This document shows, one piece after another, positions 55,636 through 63,873 of a DNA stretch of 64,000 bases (positions are counted from its first letter, which is position 1; each line of letters begins with the position of its first letter). Source of the DNA: a bacterium (GTDB lineage: Bacteria > UBP6 > UBA1177); the NCBI GenBank assembly GCA_017405875.1, contig JAFQZM010000005.1:22433-86432 (forward strand), in the 5' to 3' direction. The position numbers and the translations under genes were made by a program. The notes under the pieces were generated by a model. It saw only the letters and a list, made by a program, of their open reading frames with translations, made no database searches and had not been told where the DNA came from.

Positions 55636-56862
55636 ATGAAAAAATTGGTTTTGATTCCATTGTTTTTAATGTCCTTTGTTTCATTTTTAGCAGCAGATTC
55701 CTGGGATTGTTCCGCTGACACGGATTGTCCCGAAGGAACGACCTGCAATTCCACAACAAACACCTGCGTTATGACAAAAGGAAAGATTGCCGATTACGCC
55801 ACGATAACGCTTTCCATCGGTGAGAACTCGCCGTCAGCGCTCGGTACAGACAGAATTTACATTGCGCAGCCGGCTGCAGACCTTGTTCTCGGTCAGCTTG
55901 CAGTCAGCTCATACACAGGCGGCGGCGAAGGTCAGCTTTACTTCATAAAAGAACTTTCCGTCGATCTGTCAGTTTATCCGAGTTCGATAATTTTTGAGAA
56001 TTTCAAACTGATCCACGATGCAAACGGAAACGGCGTTGCAGACTCTTCCGAAATAGTCGTTGCAGAAGGCGTTCCCGAAGGTTTCGGCATGAAATTCGAA
56101 ATTGAGCAGAAATATCAGGCCTTCAAAATGAACCAGACAGAAAATTTTCTCATCGTCGGTTCGTTTTCAAGTGAAAAAGAAATCACCGATTCGAAGTTCA
56201 ACGCGACCGTAAAAAGCAACTATATCAAAACAAAAACCTACACCGGCGAAGGTGCCGTAGCCGCAACTGCCGACATAGTTTTCCCCTCTTTTTCATTCGA
56301 ACCTGAAAAAGGATACTTCCTTCTTTCGGCAGGCAAAAACTTTCCGAAAGCACCCGCATGGAAAGAGATGAATAAAGAACAGGAAATCATGCACCTCAAA
56401 TTAAAAGCACTCGATGGCGCAAACGACCTTTTAACTCTGAAAATCGAACTTTACGGTACGGCTGTTTCTTTCGGCAACGGAGTTGAAAAAATCGCTCTCT
56501 GCACAGATCCGAACGGCAGCGGCAAATGCGGCGAAGTCATTGCCGAGCTTTCCGATTTCGTCGAACCTCAGCAGTCCGTTTCTTTCCAGATTCCTTCAGG
56601 AAAGGTTTCTCTTAACGCCGGCGAGGAAAAATATCTGGTCGTAAAAGCCGGCCTCAATTTCTACCAAAACCAGAACACCTATTTTTACATTACGGAATCA
56701 GACGTTACCTTAAAAACCAGACAGAAAATCGCAGGAACGCCAATAAAAACCGAAAGTTTCAAATATTCATGCAAAGAAGATGATCCTGATTGCCGCCTCA
56801 AACCTGAAGAACCGACGGAAGAAAGCGGCGATTCCGGATGTTCACTTCTTTTCGTTGATTAA
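55636..56862 (+). CDS. Secreted protein with SGCSL tail, function unknown
   Basis: 408 residues. A signal peptide ends near residue 20 (SFLAA) and is followed by a small cysteine-rich segment (CSADTDCPEGTTCNSTTNTC), like short disulfide modules in secreted deltaproteobacterial proteins. Two beta-rich domains of about 150 residues follow, with a calcium-loop-like DANGNGVADSSE between strands. The end is an acidic linker and SGDSGCSLLFVD, resembling the tail of the TTEP-repeat protein at 7.8 kb. It is divergent from pyrH and followed by a palindromic repeat element. Confidence 0.85.
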   Translation: MKKLVLIPLFLMSFVSFLAADSWDCSADTDCPEGTTCNSTTNTCVMTKGKIADYATITLSIGENSPSALGTDRIYIAQPAADLVLGQLAVSSYTGGGEGQLYFIKELSVDLSVYPSSIIFENFKLIHDANGNGVADSSEIVVAEGVPEGFGMKFEIEQKYQAFKMNQTENFLIVGSFSSEKEITDSKFNATVKSNYIKTKTYTGEGAVAATADIVFPSFSFEPEKGYFLLSAGKNFPKAPAWKEMNKEQEIMHLKLKALDGANDLLTLKIELYGTAVSFGNGVEKIALCTDPNGSGKCGEVIAELSDFVEPQQSVSFQIPSGKVSLNAGEEKYLVVKAGLNFYQNQNTYFYITESDVTLKTRQKIAGTPIKTESFKYSCKEDDPDCRLKPEEPTEESGDSGCSLLFVD

Positions 56863-56878
56863 TTCTAAAACACCTCAC

Positions 56879-56948
56879 GTCATGTTGAGGCTTGCCGAAA
56901 CATCTCTTGTTGTCATGACTCAGATTCTTCGCTTACGCTCAGAATGAC
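56879..56948. repeat. Palindromic interspersed repeat (MITE/REP-like), diverged copy
   Basis: The left arm begins GTCATGTTGAGGCTTGCCGA and the right arm ends GCGTAAGCGAAGAATCT when read on the opposite strand from GTCATTCTGA. Both arms match the arms of the 17406-17461 element in pattern. It lies exactly between two convergent genes and could act as a bidirectional transcription stop. Confidence 0.7.
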
Positions 56949-56958
56949 GTCATAAAAT

Positions 56959-58266
56959 TTACGATTTTTCCGGTTCTTCGGATTCTTTTTCTGAGTCAAG
57001 GATTCTTATTTCGACTTTTAAGATATTTTTTTCGTTGCTTTCAACGACTTTGAATTCGTAATTTTCATAGTTGAGAACGAATCCCGTCGGCGGTACTTCG
57101 CCGTTTTCGCTGACGATAAAACCGCCGAGGCTGTTGTATTCGCCGTCATCCGGCAGCTTGATGTCAAGCTCTTCTTCGAGGTCGCTTATCGAAATGTGGG
57201 CATCAACTAAAATAACGTTTTCTTCAATTTTTTCAAACTGTTTCTCGTCTTTGTCGTTTTCGTCGCGGATTTCACCTACAAGTTCTTCCAGAACGTCTTC
57301 AAGCGTGATGATGCCAGAAGTTCCGCCGAATTCGTCAACAACGATGCCGAGGTGATTTCCTTCAGCCCTCATCTTCTTCAGAGTCTCGTTAATCTTCTGA
57401 GTTTCGGGAACATAGAAAACACCTGGTCTCGCAACTGAAAGAATGTTGTCGTTAAGCACGGATTTGTCTTTCGTGATGAGCATAGCAAGGTCTTTGACGT
57501 AAAGGATTCCCTTGATGTTGTCGACTGAATCTTCATAAACCGGGATCCTGCTGTGCCCCCACTCTTCTATTTTTTCCATCGCTTCGGCGATCGTCGTATC
57601 GACTTCGAGGAAATTGGAGTCTGTTCTCGGAGTCATGATCTCCTTGACGAGAGTATCCTTGAATTCGATTACGCTCGTAAGAAGCTCGCCCTGCTCTTCC
57701 TGCTCGAAAACGCCTTCGTCGCTTCCTTTCTGTATCATGTATTCGATCTCATTCTGCGTCATCTCTGAGTATTCGCTCTCGCCGCCCATGAATCTGACGA
57801 CCCATCCGGCAAATTTCGAGAGAACGAACGCGAACGGAAGAAGGATCCAACTGAAGATCCTAAAAATCAGCAGCGCCGGAAAAAGCCAGCGCTCCGGCAT
57901 AAGTTTTGCAAAAGTCTTCGGAGTGACTTCACCGAAAATGAGAACGAAAAGAGTCATTCCTGCAACCGCAGCTGCATCCGCTACCGCCTGACCGTGACTT
58001 GCAAGGGCAAACGATGCGATCTTTCCGGCAAGAAGTGCGCCGAAAATGTTCACGATGTTGTTGCCGACAAGCAGCGATGAAAGGATAAGGCTCGGATTTT
58101 CTTTCCATTTTTTAAGAACAGGTACAACAAAAGGATACTTATCTTTCATTATCTCCGATTTGACTTCCGAAAGCGCTGTAAGTGCTGTCTCCGTGCCGCT
58201 GAAATAGGCACTCATGATAATGCAGATAATAACTCCCACTACTTCAAATGTAGGGAACGCGTCCAA
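56959..58266 (-). CDS. CNNM/CorC-family transporter (HlyC/CorC)
   Basis: 435 residues. An N-terminal DUF21 membrane domain of about four helices (AYFSGTETALTALSE, NNIVNIFGALLAGKIA, LIFGEVTPKTFAKLMPE) is followed by a CBS pair (IMTPRTDSNFLEVDTTIAEA, LYVKDLAMLI) and a C-terminal CorC_HlyC domain (DEFGGTSGIITLEDVLEELVGEI). Relatives move Mg2+ or Na+. The start is a TTG at 58266 supported by GGAGG five bases upstream. Own promoter. Convergent with the secreted-protein gene. Confidence 0.93.
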   Translation of the reverse strand: MDAFPTFEVVGVIICIIMSAYFSGTETALTALSEVKSEIMKDKYPFVVPVLKKWKENPSLILSSLLVGNNIVNIFGALLAGKIASFALASHGQAVADAAAVAGMTLFVLIFGEVTPKTFAKLMPERWLFPALLIFRIFSWILLPFAFVLSKFAGWVVRFMGGESEYSEMTQNEIEYMIQKGSDEGVFEQEEQGELLTSVIEFKDTLVKEIMTPRTDSNFLEVDTTIAEAMEKIEEWGHSRIPVYEDSVDNIKGILYVKDLAMLITKDKSVLNDNILSVARPGVFYVPETQKINETLKKMRAEGNHLGIVVDEFGGTSGIITLEDVLEELVGEIRDENDKDEKQFEKIEENVILVDAHISISDLEEELDIKLPDDGEYNSLGGFIVSENGEVPPTGFVLNYENYEFKVVESNEKNILKVEIRILDSEKESEEPEKS

Positions 58267-58320
58267 CTCGACCTCCGTGCGAAGTTTCTAATAACCCGCT
58301 ATCTGAAAAATAGCTCTATA

Positions 58321-58348
58321 TTCTTACAATTAATTAGTTTGTTGTCAA
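58321..58348 (-). promoter_or_regulatory. Promoter of the CorC-family gene
   Basis: Minus strand: -35 TTGACA at 58348-58343, 16-bp spacer, -10 TAAGAA at 58326-58321. Confidence 0.6.
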
Positions 58349-58366
58349 ATTTGCATATATTTTTTA

Positions 58367-59653
58367 TTACACTTTCACCAGATCTTCGGGCAGCTTCGCG
58401 TTTGTGATGTAGATCGCTTTGGCGTTTTTGAAGTTGACGAGTCCGACCGCCATTCCTTTGCGTTTTGTGACGTTTTTACGGGCGGTGAACCACACTTCCC
58501 CGCTTCTTCCTTTTTTTGCCTTGCTGTAAAGAATGGCCAGGGCGCATGCGGTGAGGATATCTTTCTGCTTGGGTTCTTCCCCTTTTTTCATCCGCATGAT
58601 GACGTGGCTTCCGTGGTAGTCTTTCGCGTGGAACCAGATATCATGCGGCAGCGCGACTTTGAATGTTAGCTCGTCGTTATCTTTATCTTCTTTTCCGACT
58701 AAAAAAACGCGCCCGTCTGTAGCGTGGAACTCGTGATAAGGGATATGTTCATTCTGCTTTTTCTTCTGCTTGAAAACGCTTTTCGGTTCTTCTGGAAGTT
58801 CATCAATGGAACTGATTTTTTCGAATTCTTCCGACAAGGCGTTAAGTCTTTTTCCTGAGTTTTCGATGCCGTTTTTCGCCTTCTTTATGTTTGCAAAAAA
58901 GCGCTCCATATTTTGGAGAAGAGTTTTTCCTGGATCGAGTTTTATCTCTTTTTCTTTGTTTTCGTAATCGGTTAAAATTACTGAAGTTTTATGTTCAGAC
59001 GAATCGAATTGCCACAAATTTGCCTTTAAAAGCGCCGCAAATTCCGAAAATTTTGCGAGGTTTTCTTCGTGCTTTTTTATATCTTCCTTGACGATGTTTA
59101 TCGAAGTCAGGATCTTGTTCCTTTTTTCCTCAAGTTTTTTCCTCTTTTCTTCACCCTGCTCTTTGTCCGATTTTTCGACGAACCAAGATTCCCAGAAAAG
59201 CGGGTTTTCAAAAGTTAGCGGAAAATCATTCATCGGTTTTTCCAGCAAATTCAAACCGTTGTCTTTTTTATCGCGCCAGATTTCCTTGCCCGATTTATCC
59301 AGAATGACGACCGATTTTCCAGCAAAAAGAGGAATGATCAAATCAAGGTTTCCGGTTTCGATTTTTACTACTTTGCCGAATTCCTTCATCACCGAAAAAG
59401 CTGTTATTTTGCCGAAAAAGTTGCTTCTTAAGCCCTCTTCAAGCCTTGTAACTGCCTCTTTCGGGAAAGCGCCGGGATTTTTCACAGGAATTATGATTTT
59501 ATCCTTCAAGTGAAAGAAAAAACCTGAAATTTCAGAAGATCCGTAAAGTTTTACCAAAGTTCCGCCGCGCGATCTGGACACAGCAGTCACCAGAGAATTT
59601 GAGGCATATTTATCAAGAAAATCAACAACTTGAATCGTGTCAGAAAGATACAT
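58367..59653 (-). CDS. rqcH: NFACT protein, RqcH/Rqc2-like
   Basis: 428 residues. The C-terminal NFACT-R (DUF814) domain is clear: HEFHATDGRVFLVG, LPHDIWFHAKDYHGSHVIM and the basic KKGRSGEVWFTARKNVTKRKG. The middle is a long coiled coil (about residues 155-270). The NFACT-N domain is short compared with typical RqcH proteins of about 570 residues. RqcH binds stalled 50S-peptidyl-tRNA complexes and adds alanine tails for degradation. No Shine-Dalgarno is visible before the ATG, so translation may depend on coupling with the glmU-type gene 10 bp upstream. It ends the gpsA operon. Confidence 0.87.
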   Translation of the reverse strand: MYLSDTIQVVDFLDKYASNSLVTAVSRSRGGTLVKLYGSSEISGFFFHLKDKIIIPVKNPGAFPKEAVTRLEEGLRSNFFGKITAFSVMKEFGKVVKIETGNLDLIIPLFAGKSVVILDKSGKEIWRDKKDNGLNLLEKPMNDFPLTFENPLFWESWFVEKSDKEQGEEKRKKLEEKRNKILTSINIVKEDIKKHEENLAKFSEFAALLKANLWQFDSSEHKTSVILTDYENKEKEIKLDPGKTLLQNMERFFANIKKAKNGIENSGKRLNALSEEFEKISSIDELPEEPKSVFKQKKKQNEHIPYHEFHATDGRVFLVGKEDKDNDELTFKVALPHDIWFHAKDYHGSHVIMRMKKGEEPKQKDILTACALAILYSKAKKGRSGEVWFTARKNVTKRKGMAVGLVNFKNAKAIYITNAKLPEDLVKV

Positions 59654-59663
59654 GGGTTTTGTT

Positions 59664-60398
59664 TCAGCGGTTCAGAAGAACTTTTTCAACTTCTTTAAGC
59701 TGCTCCTGATCGTTTATGCCAGAAATGGAAAAGGAATCATGCTCAACGTAAGCAGTGACTTTTTTGTGCATATCCACCGCAAATTTTACAATGTCCGTGA
59801 GGTAATATTCCTGTTTTGCATTATTGTTTTTAAGTTGAGATACAGCTTCCTTGAGGAAATGCTTTTCAACAAGGTATATTCCGCTGTTTATCTCCTTGAT
59901 TTCACGCTGCGATTCATTTGCATCGAGAAATTCGACAATACCTGCGACATCGCCGTTTTCAGTGCGCTCGATTCTGCCGTAACTTCCGGCATCGTCAAGA
60001 ATCGTGCTGACGATTACAAGGTCGGAGCCACTTTCAACGAAGAATTTTTTCGCCTCTTCAAAAGTCTCTGTTTTAATAAGCGGAGTGTCACCCGCGCAGA
60101 TGAGAACCGTATCGACATCACCGGAAACATTGGGAATCGCCGCTCTGACCGCGCCGCCGGTACCGTTCTGAACTTCCTGGAACGAGAATTTAACATCGGG
60201 AAAATTCATGCTGATGAACTCTTCGACAATCTCTCTTCCGTGGCCTGTAACGACATTCAGCACGTCGCAAACAGGCGTAAGCGCCTCGATGATCCAGGCG
60301 ATCATCGGTTTTCCCGCAACATTGTGCATAACTTTCGGAAGGTCTGATTTCATTCTTGTTCCCTTACCTGCCGCAAGTATTATGGCTTCAATTTTCAT
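59664..60398 (-). CDS. GlmU-type UDP-GlcNAc pyrophosphorylase domain, stand-alone
   Basis: 244-residue nucleotidyltransferase of the GlmU N-terminal type: LAAGKGTRMKSDLPKVMH, EVQNGTGGAV, ICAGDTPLI and EINSGIYLVEK. The C-terminal left-handed beta-helix acetyltransferase of bifunctional GlmU is absent, so GlcN-1-P acetylation would need another enzyme, or the substrate is a different sugar phosphate. GAGG precedes the ATG. It is located in a six-gene operon between a histidine kinase and RqcH. Confidence 0.88.
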   Translation of the reverse strand: MKIEAIILAAGKGTRMKSDLPKVMHNVAGKPMIAWIIEALTPVCDVLNVVTGHGREIVEEFISMNFPDVKFSFQEVQNGTGGAVRAAIPNVSGDVDTVLICAGDTPLIKTETFEEAKKFFVESGSDLVIVSTILDDAGSYGRIERTENGDVAGIVEFLDANESQREIKEINSGIYLVEKHFLKEAVSQLKNNNAKQEYYLTDIVKFAVDMHKKVTAYVEHDSFSISGINDQEQLKEVEKVLLNR

Positions 60399-60407
60399 TT
60401 TTCCTCT

Positions 60408-61583
60408 CTATGCGTTATAAGTCATTGGAATCGTTATAATAAAATCGACTGTCGGATGTTTTGCGCTCTTATTTTCGACATAAATCGTGCCGCCCATAAA
60501 TTTCAGGATCTGTCTCGATATCGCAAGCCCCAGTCCGGTTCCCTTTTCAGCTTTTTTCGTGGTGAAAAACGGCTCGAACATCCTGTCAAACACATCCTTC
60601 GGAATCGCAGGACCGTTGTTCGAAACGACGATATTGGTCAGAAAATTGTCGCCGGAAACACTTATTTTCAGTTCCTTCTGCTTTATCTCCGTCTCCTCAA
60701 AAGCGTCCACGGCATTGTTCACAATATTCGTTACGACCTGAATAAGTTCCTGTTTTTTACAGATTATCTTTTTAGGCGCACTTTTCGAAATTTCAACGGA
60801 AAAATTGATGTTGTTGTGCTTGATATTGTAGAAAGTGAGGTTTTTAACTTCAGCGAAAAGTTCCGAAAAATCGACTTCGCTTGCAGTATCGTCGCGTCTG
60901 TAAAAGCGCCTGAACGACTGAAGAAGCTCTTCAATGCGCTCGATTCCCTTCATCGACTCTTCGACGCTCGGCAGAATAAGGTTGTCAAATACCGAAAGCA
61001 CATCTTTGTTGTCAGTCACTTTTTTTACTTTGTCATAAGCATATCGGCACATTTCCTGATTTGCTTTTATGAATGTAAGCGGAGAACTGATCTCGTGGAC
61101 GATCGAACTTACCATAGTTCCGACCGTAGCAAGCCTGTCAGAGTGGATAAGCTGCTGCGTTCGTTCTGTAATGATGTCTTCAAGGTTGCACTGATAAAGG
61201 AGAAGCTGCATGTTGTTCTTAACTTTTATCGCAAGTTCGTGCCATTTTACCGGCTTTTCCATGAGGTCGATAGAACCTTCCAGCAAAATCTGGTTTCTGA
61301 TGTTCTCGTCGTTGACGAAATTTTCGTCTCCCGTGATGAAAATGACTCTTTCCTTCTTGGAAACTGCTGAAATTCTCTGATAAATTTCCATGCCGGTCTT
61401 TCCGCCGAGCACGATATCGATTATGAAAATTATCGGTTCATCCTTCCTTGCAAGGTTTACTGCCTCTTCGGGATCAGTCGTAAAAACGCCCTTCATATCG
61501 GGGAGATATTTTTTCAGCGCGCCTGCCGCGACAGCAAGAAAATCCTGTTCGTCGTCAAGAACGCAGTATGTTCCTTTCATCAT
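60408..61583 (-). CDS. Receiver-histidine kinase hybrid (cytoplasmic)
   Basis: 391 residues with the receiver first: acidic pair DDE (10-12), phospho-acceptor Asp56 in FIIDIVLG and Lys110 in MEKPVKW. A coiled linker leads to the HisKA helix with His163 in VHEISSPLTF and a HATPase domain (N box NIVNNAVDAF, G boxes GTGLGLAIS). There is no membrane segment. Such RR-HK chains relay phosphate from another kinase to a downstream regulator. The ATG overlaps the PilZ stop (TAATG), so the two are translated together; cyclic-di-GMP input is a reasonable inference. Confidence 0.92.
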   Translation of the reverse strand: MMKGTYCVLDDEQDFLAVAAGALKKYLPDMKGVFTTDPEEAVNLARKDEPIIFIIDIVLGGKTGMEIYQRISAVSKKERVIFITGDENFVNDENIRNQILLEGSIDLMEKPVKWHELAIKVKNNMQLLLYQCNLEDIITERTQQLIHSDRLATVGTMVSSIVHEISSPLTFIKANQEMCRYAYDKVKKVTDNKDVLSVFDNLILPSVEESMKGIERIEELLQSFRRFYRRDDTASEVDFSELFAEVKNLTFYNIKHNNINFSVEISKSAPKKIICKKQELIQVVTNIVNNAVDAFEETEIKQKELKISVSGDNFLTNIVVSNNGPAIPKDVFDRMFEPFFTTKKAEKGTGLGLAISRQILKFMGGTIYVENKSAKHPTVDFIITIPMTYNA

Positions 61584-61930
61584 TATTCTCCGAACAGTGC
61601 GGAAAGTCTCGTTCCCCAGAGATTTCCGTATTTTTCCAAAACTGTTTCCTTTAATTTTTCGTCAATAAGCCTTCTGCTTTCTTCATCAAAAGAAAACTCA
61701 AGTCCGATCCCCTTTTCCAACATGCCGTTTTCACCGACGAAAATCACGTTTCCCTCGGCTGAAAGCGGCTTTCCGAGCGCCGAAACCTTGATGGAAAATG
61801 AAAATTTTTCTCCAATAGAGTGTTCTTCATCGGAAATCAGAAACAAATATCCGCGGCTCAGACTTTTGATGTAGTCTTTAAGAAAGCTCGAAAATTTCTT
61901 GTACTCTATTTTTATAGTATCGTTTTCCAT
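61583..61930 (-). CDS. PilZ-like protein
   Basis: 115 residues resembling the PilZ-related family common in myxobacteria: YIKSLSRGYLFLISDE, GEKFSFSIKVS, GNVIFVGENGMLEKGIGLEF. The canonical RxxxR and DxSxxG cyclic-di-GMP motifs are degenerate (SLSRG in place of the second), so nucleotide binding is uncertain. AGAGG precedes the ATG; the stop overlaps the kinase start by one base. Confidence 0.72.
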   Translation of the reverse strand: MENDTIKIEYKKFSSFLKDYIKSLSRGYLFLISDEEHSIGEKFSFSIKVSALGKPLSAEGNVIFVGENGMLEKGIGLEFSFDEESRRLIDEKLKETVLEKYGNLWGTRLSALFGE

Positions 61931-61940
61931 TTTACCTCTC

Positions 61941-62678
61941 TTAAGCCGTTATCACATCGCGCATCGAGTATCTGCCTGCCTTTTTTCCGGCAAGAAAACG
62001 TGCGGCGCTCAAAGCACCCTCAGCTAAAACAGAGCGGCTTCCCGATTTGTGCGAAATCTCGATTCTTTCGCCTGAAAAACCGAAAATCGTGGTGTGTTCT
62101 CCGACAACATCCCCGCAGCGGATCGCATGGTAGCCGATTTCGTTTGCCTCTCTGGCTCCTACCATGCCGCTTCTACCGTCACGCCTGGTGAGACCGCGTT
62201 CCGACTGTATTTCAGAGATTATTTTTCCCATTTCAAGAGCCGTTCCGCTCGGAGCATCCTTCTTTTTGTTGTGGTGCATCTCCATTATTTCGATGTCGGC
62301 ATCGTGCGTGAATTTCGCGGCAGCTCTCAAGATTTCGAACATAATATTGACACCTCTGCTCAGATTCGATGCCTGAAGAACTGCAATTTCTTTCGCCGCA
62401 GAATCTATCGCAGCGTGGTCTTCTTCTGTAAGTCCCGTGGTTCCGACAACAAGCGGTTTTTTGTGTAAAACGGCCCACGAAAGAGCTTTTTTAAAGCCCT
62501 CTCTCGAACTTAAATCGACTGCGATATCAACATCGTCGCCAGCTATTTTATCAATATTTTCAAAACCTTGAATAACATCGACTTTGTGGGTGATTTTTAT
62601 ATCGTCATAGTTTCCGGCAGCTTCCGCAATCGCACGCCCCATCCTTCCGGCTGCACCGCTCAAAAGTATTCTAATCAT
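61941..62678 (-). CDS. dapB: 4-hydroxy-tetrahydrodipicolinate reductase
   Basis: 245-residue NAD(P)H-dependent enzyme of the diaminopimelate/lysine pathway. The dinucleotide motif is GAAGRMGRAI, the VGTTGL loop is present, and the catalytic and substrate motif is EMHHNKKKDAPSGTA. The start overlaps gpsA by 8 bp. Both supply envelope precursors (peptidoglycan and phospholipid), which fits a shared operon. Confidence 0.96.
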   Translation of the reverse strand: MIRILLSGAAGRMGRAIAEAAGNYDDIKITHKVDVIQGFENIDKIAGDDVDIAVDLSSREGFKKALSWAVLHKKPLVVGTTGLTEEDHAAIDSAAKEIAVLQASNLSRGVNIMFEILRAAAKFTHDADIEIMEMHHNKKKDAPSGTALEMGKIISEIQSERGLTRRDGRSGMVGAREANEIGYHAIRCGDVVGEHTTIFGFSGERIEISHKSGSRSVLAEGALSAARFLAGKKAGRYSMRDVITA

Positions 62679-63696
62679 TTTCGCCCCCGTAGGAAAGAAG
62701 TTCGTCCTTGAGGCTTCTCGACATCAGTTTTTTTATGCTCTCTTTAATGTCCGCGCCGTTGTAAAGCACATCGTAAAGCGTCTCGGTTATCGGCATTTCG
62801 ACATTCATTTTCGCCGCAAGATCGTGCACCGAAGCGGTCGTCGGAACACCTTCCGCAACCATTATCATCGAATCGAGAATGTCTTTTATCTTTTCGCCCT
62901 GACCGAGCCTGATTCCGACCTGTCTGTTTCGGCTGAGATCTCCGGTGCAGGTAAGCACAAGGTCGCCGACTCCGCTTAAGCCCGCGATAGTTCTGGGATT
63001 GCCGCCCATCGCGATTACAAGACGGGTCATTTCGGCAATCGAGCGCGTGATGACCGCAGCCTGAGTGTTTTTCCCCATTTTGAGTCCTTCCAGAACACCG
63101 ATCGCAACTGCGAAAACGTTTTTCAGAGAACCGCCAAGCTCGACTCCGACGACATCTCTCGAAGTGTAGATCCTCATGTAGGGTGAATTGAAAAAATTCT
63201 GTATCTTGCCGATGTCTTCAGAGTTCTTTCCTGCCACAACGGCGCATGTCGGCATCTTCATGGCAAGTTCGCGGGCAAAAGTAGGCCCTGAAATAGCGAA
63301 AATATTTTTGTAAAGTGCCGGCGGAAGGATCTCCTCGGCAATCTGATACATCATTTTAAGAGTCGAGTTTTCGATCCCTTTCGAAGCAAGAACTATAAAA
63401 GTTTTCTCTGAAATTATCCCTGAGATCTGCTCGATCGACTTTCTGATGTGCTGCGCCGGAGTCGCCACAACGACAAGATCACGGCCTATAACCGCGTCCT
63501 TGATGTCTGCAACAGCTTTCAAAGATTCCGGCAGCTTTATTCCCGGCATGAAAAGTTTGTTCTCGTGTTCCGCGTTTATCGATTCCACGATCTCGGGCTC
63601 ACGCGCCCAGATCACTGTCTCATACTGTTTTTCCGCAAGCATTCCGGCCAGAGCCGTGCCCCAGCTTCCCGCCGATACGACACCTATTTTTACCAT
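62671..63696 (-). CDS. gpsA: Glycerol-3-phosphate dehydrogenase [NAD(P)+]
   Basis: 341-residue enzyme making sn-glycerol-3-phosphate for phospholipids. The nucleotide motif begins VVSAGSWGTALAGMLA (usual GAGSWGTALA, here with an extra Ser in the glycine pattern). ISGPTFARELAMKMPT, ELGGSLKNVFAVAIG and LSGVGDLVLTCTGDLSRNRQVG are diagnostic. TTAGGAGG precedes the ATG. First gene of the operon. Confidence 0.96.
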   Translation of the reverse strand: MVKIGVVSAGSWGTALAGMLAEKQYETVIWAREPEIVESINAEHENKLFMPGIKLPESLKAVADIKDAVIGRDLVVVATPAQHIRKSIEQISGIISEKTFIVLASKGIENSTLKMMYQIAEEILPPALYKNIFAISGPTFARELAMKMPTCAVVAGKNSEDIGKIQNFFNSPYMRIYTSRDVVGVELGGSLKNVFAVAIGVLEGLKMGKNTQAAVITRSIAEMTRLVIAMGGNPRTIAGLSGVGDLVLTCTGDLSRNRQVGIRLGQGEKIKDILDSMIMVAEGVPTTASVHDLAAKMNVEMPITETLYDVLYNGADIKESIKKLMSRSLKDELLSYGGEND

Positions 63697-63726
63697 GATT
63701 AATTACCTCCTAACAAAAAACCTTAA

Positions 63727-63754
63727 ATTTTAGCGATACGCAGAATTTAGTCAA
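63727..63754 (-). promoter_or_regulatory. Promoter of the gpsA operon
   Basis: Minus strand: -35 TTGACT at 63754-63749, 16-bp spacer, -10 TAAAAT at 63732-63727. This is the apparent start of the six-gene transcript ending with RqcH. Confidence 0.75.
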
Positions 63755-63873
63755 ATCAAAATAATGCCGTTCGACATCATAAAAATGTGCAGAAAAACAT
63801 TTTTCTAAAGGATATTTTTTTATTTTTGGATATAATAGGACGGATTTTGCTGATTTAATTTAGAGGAGATAAC

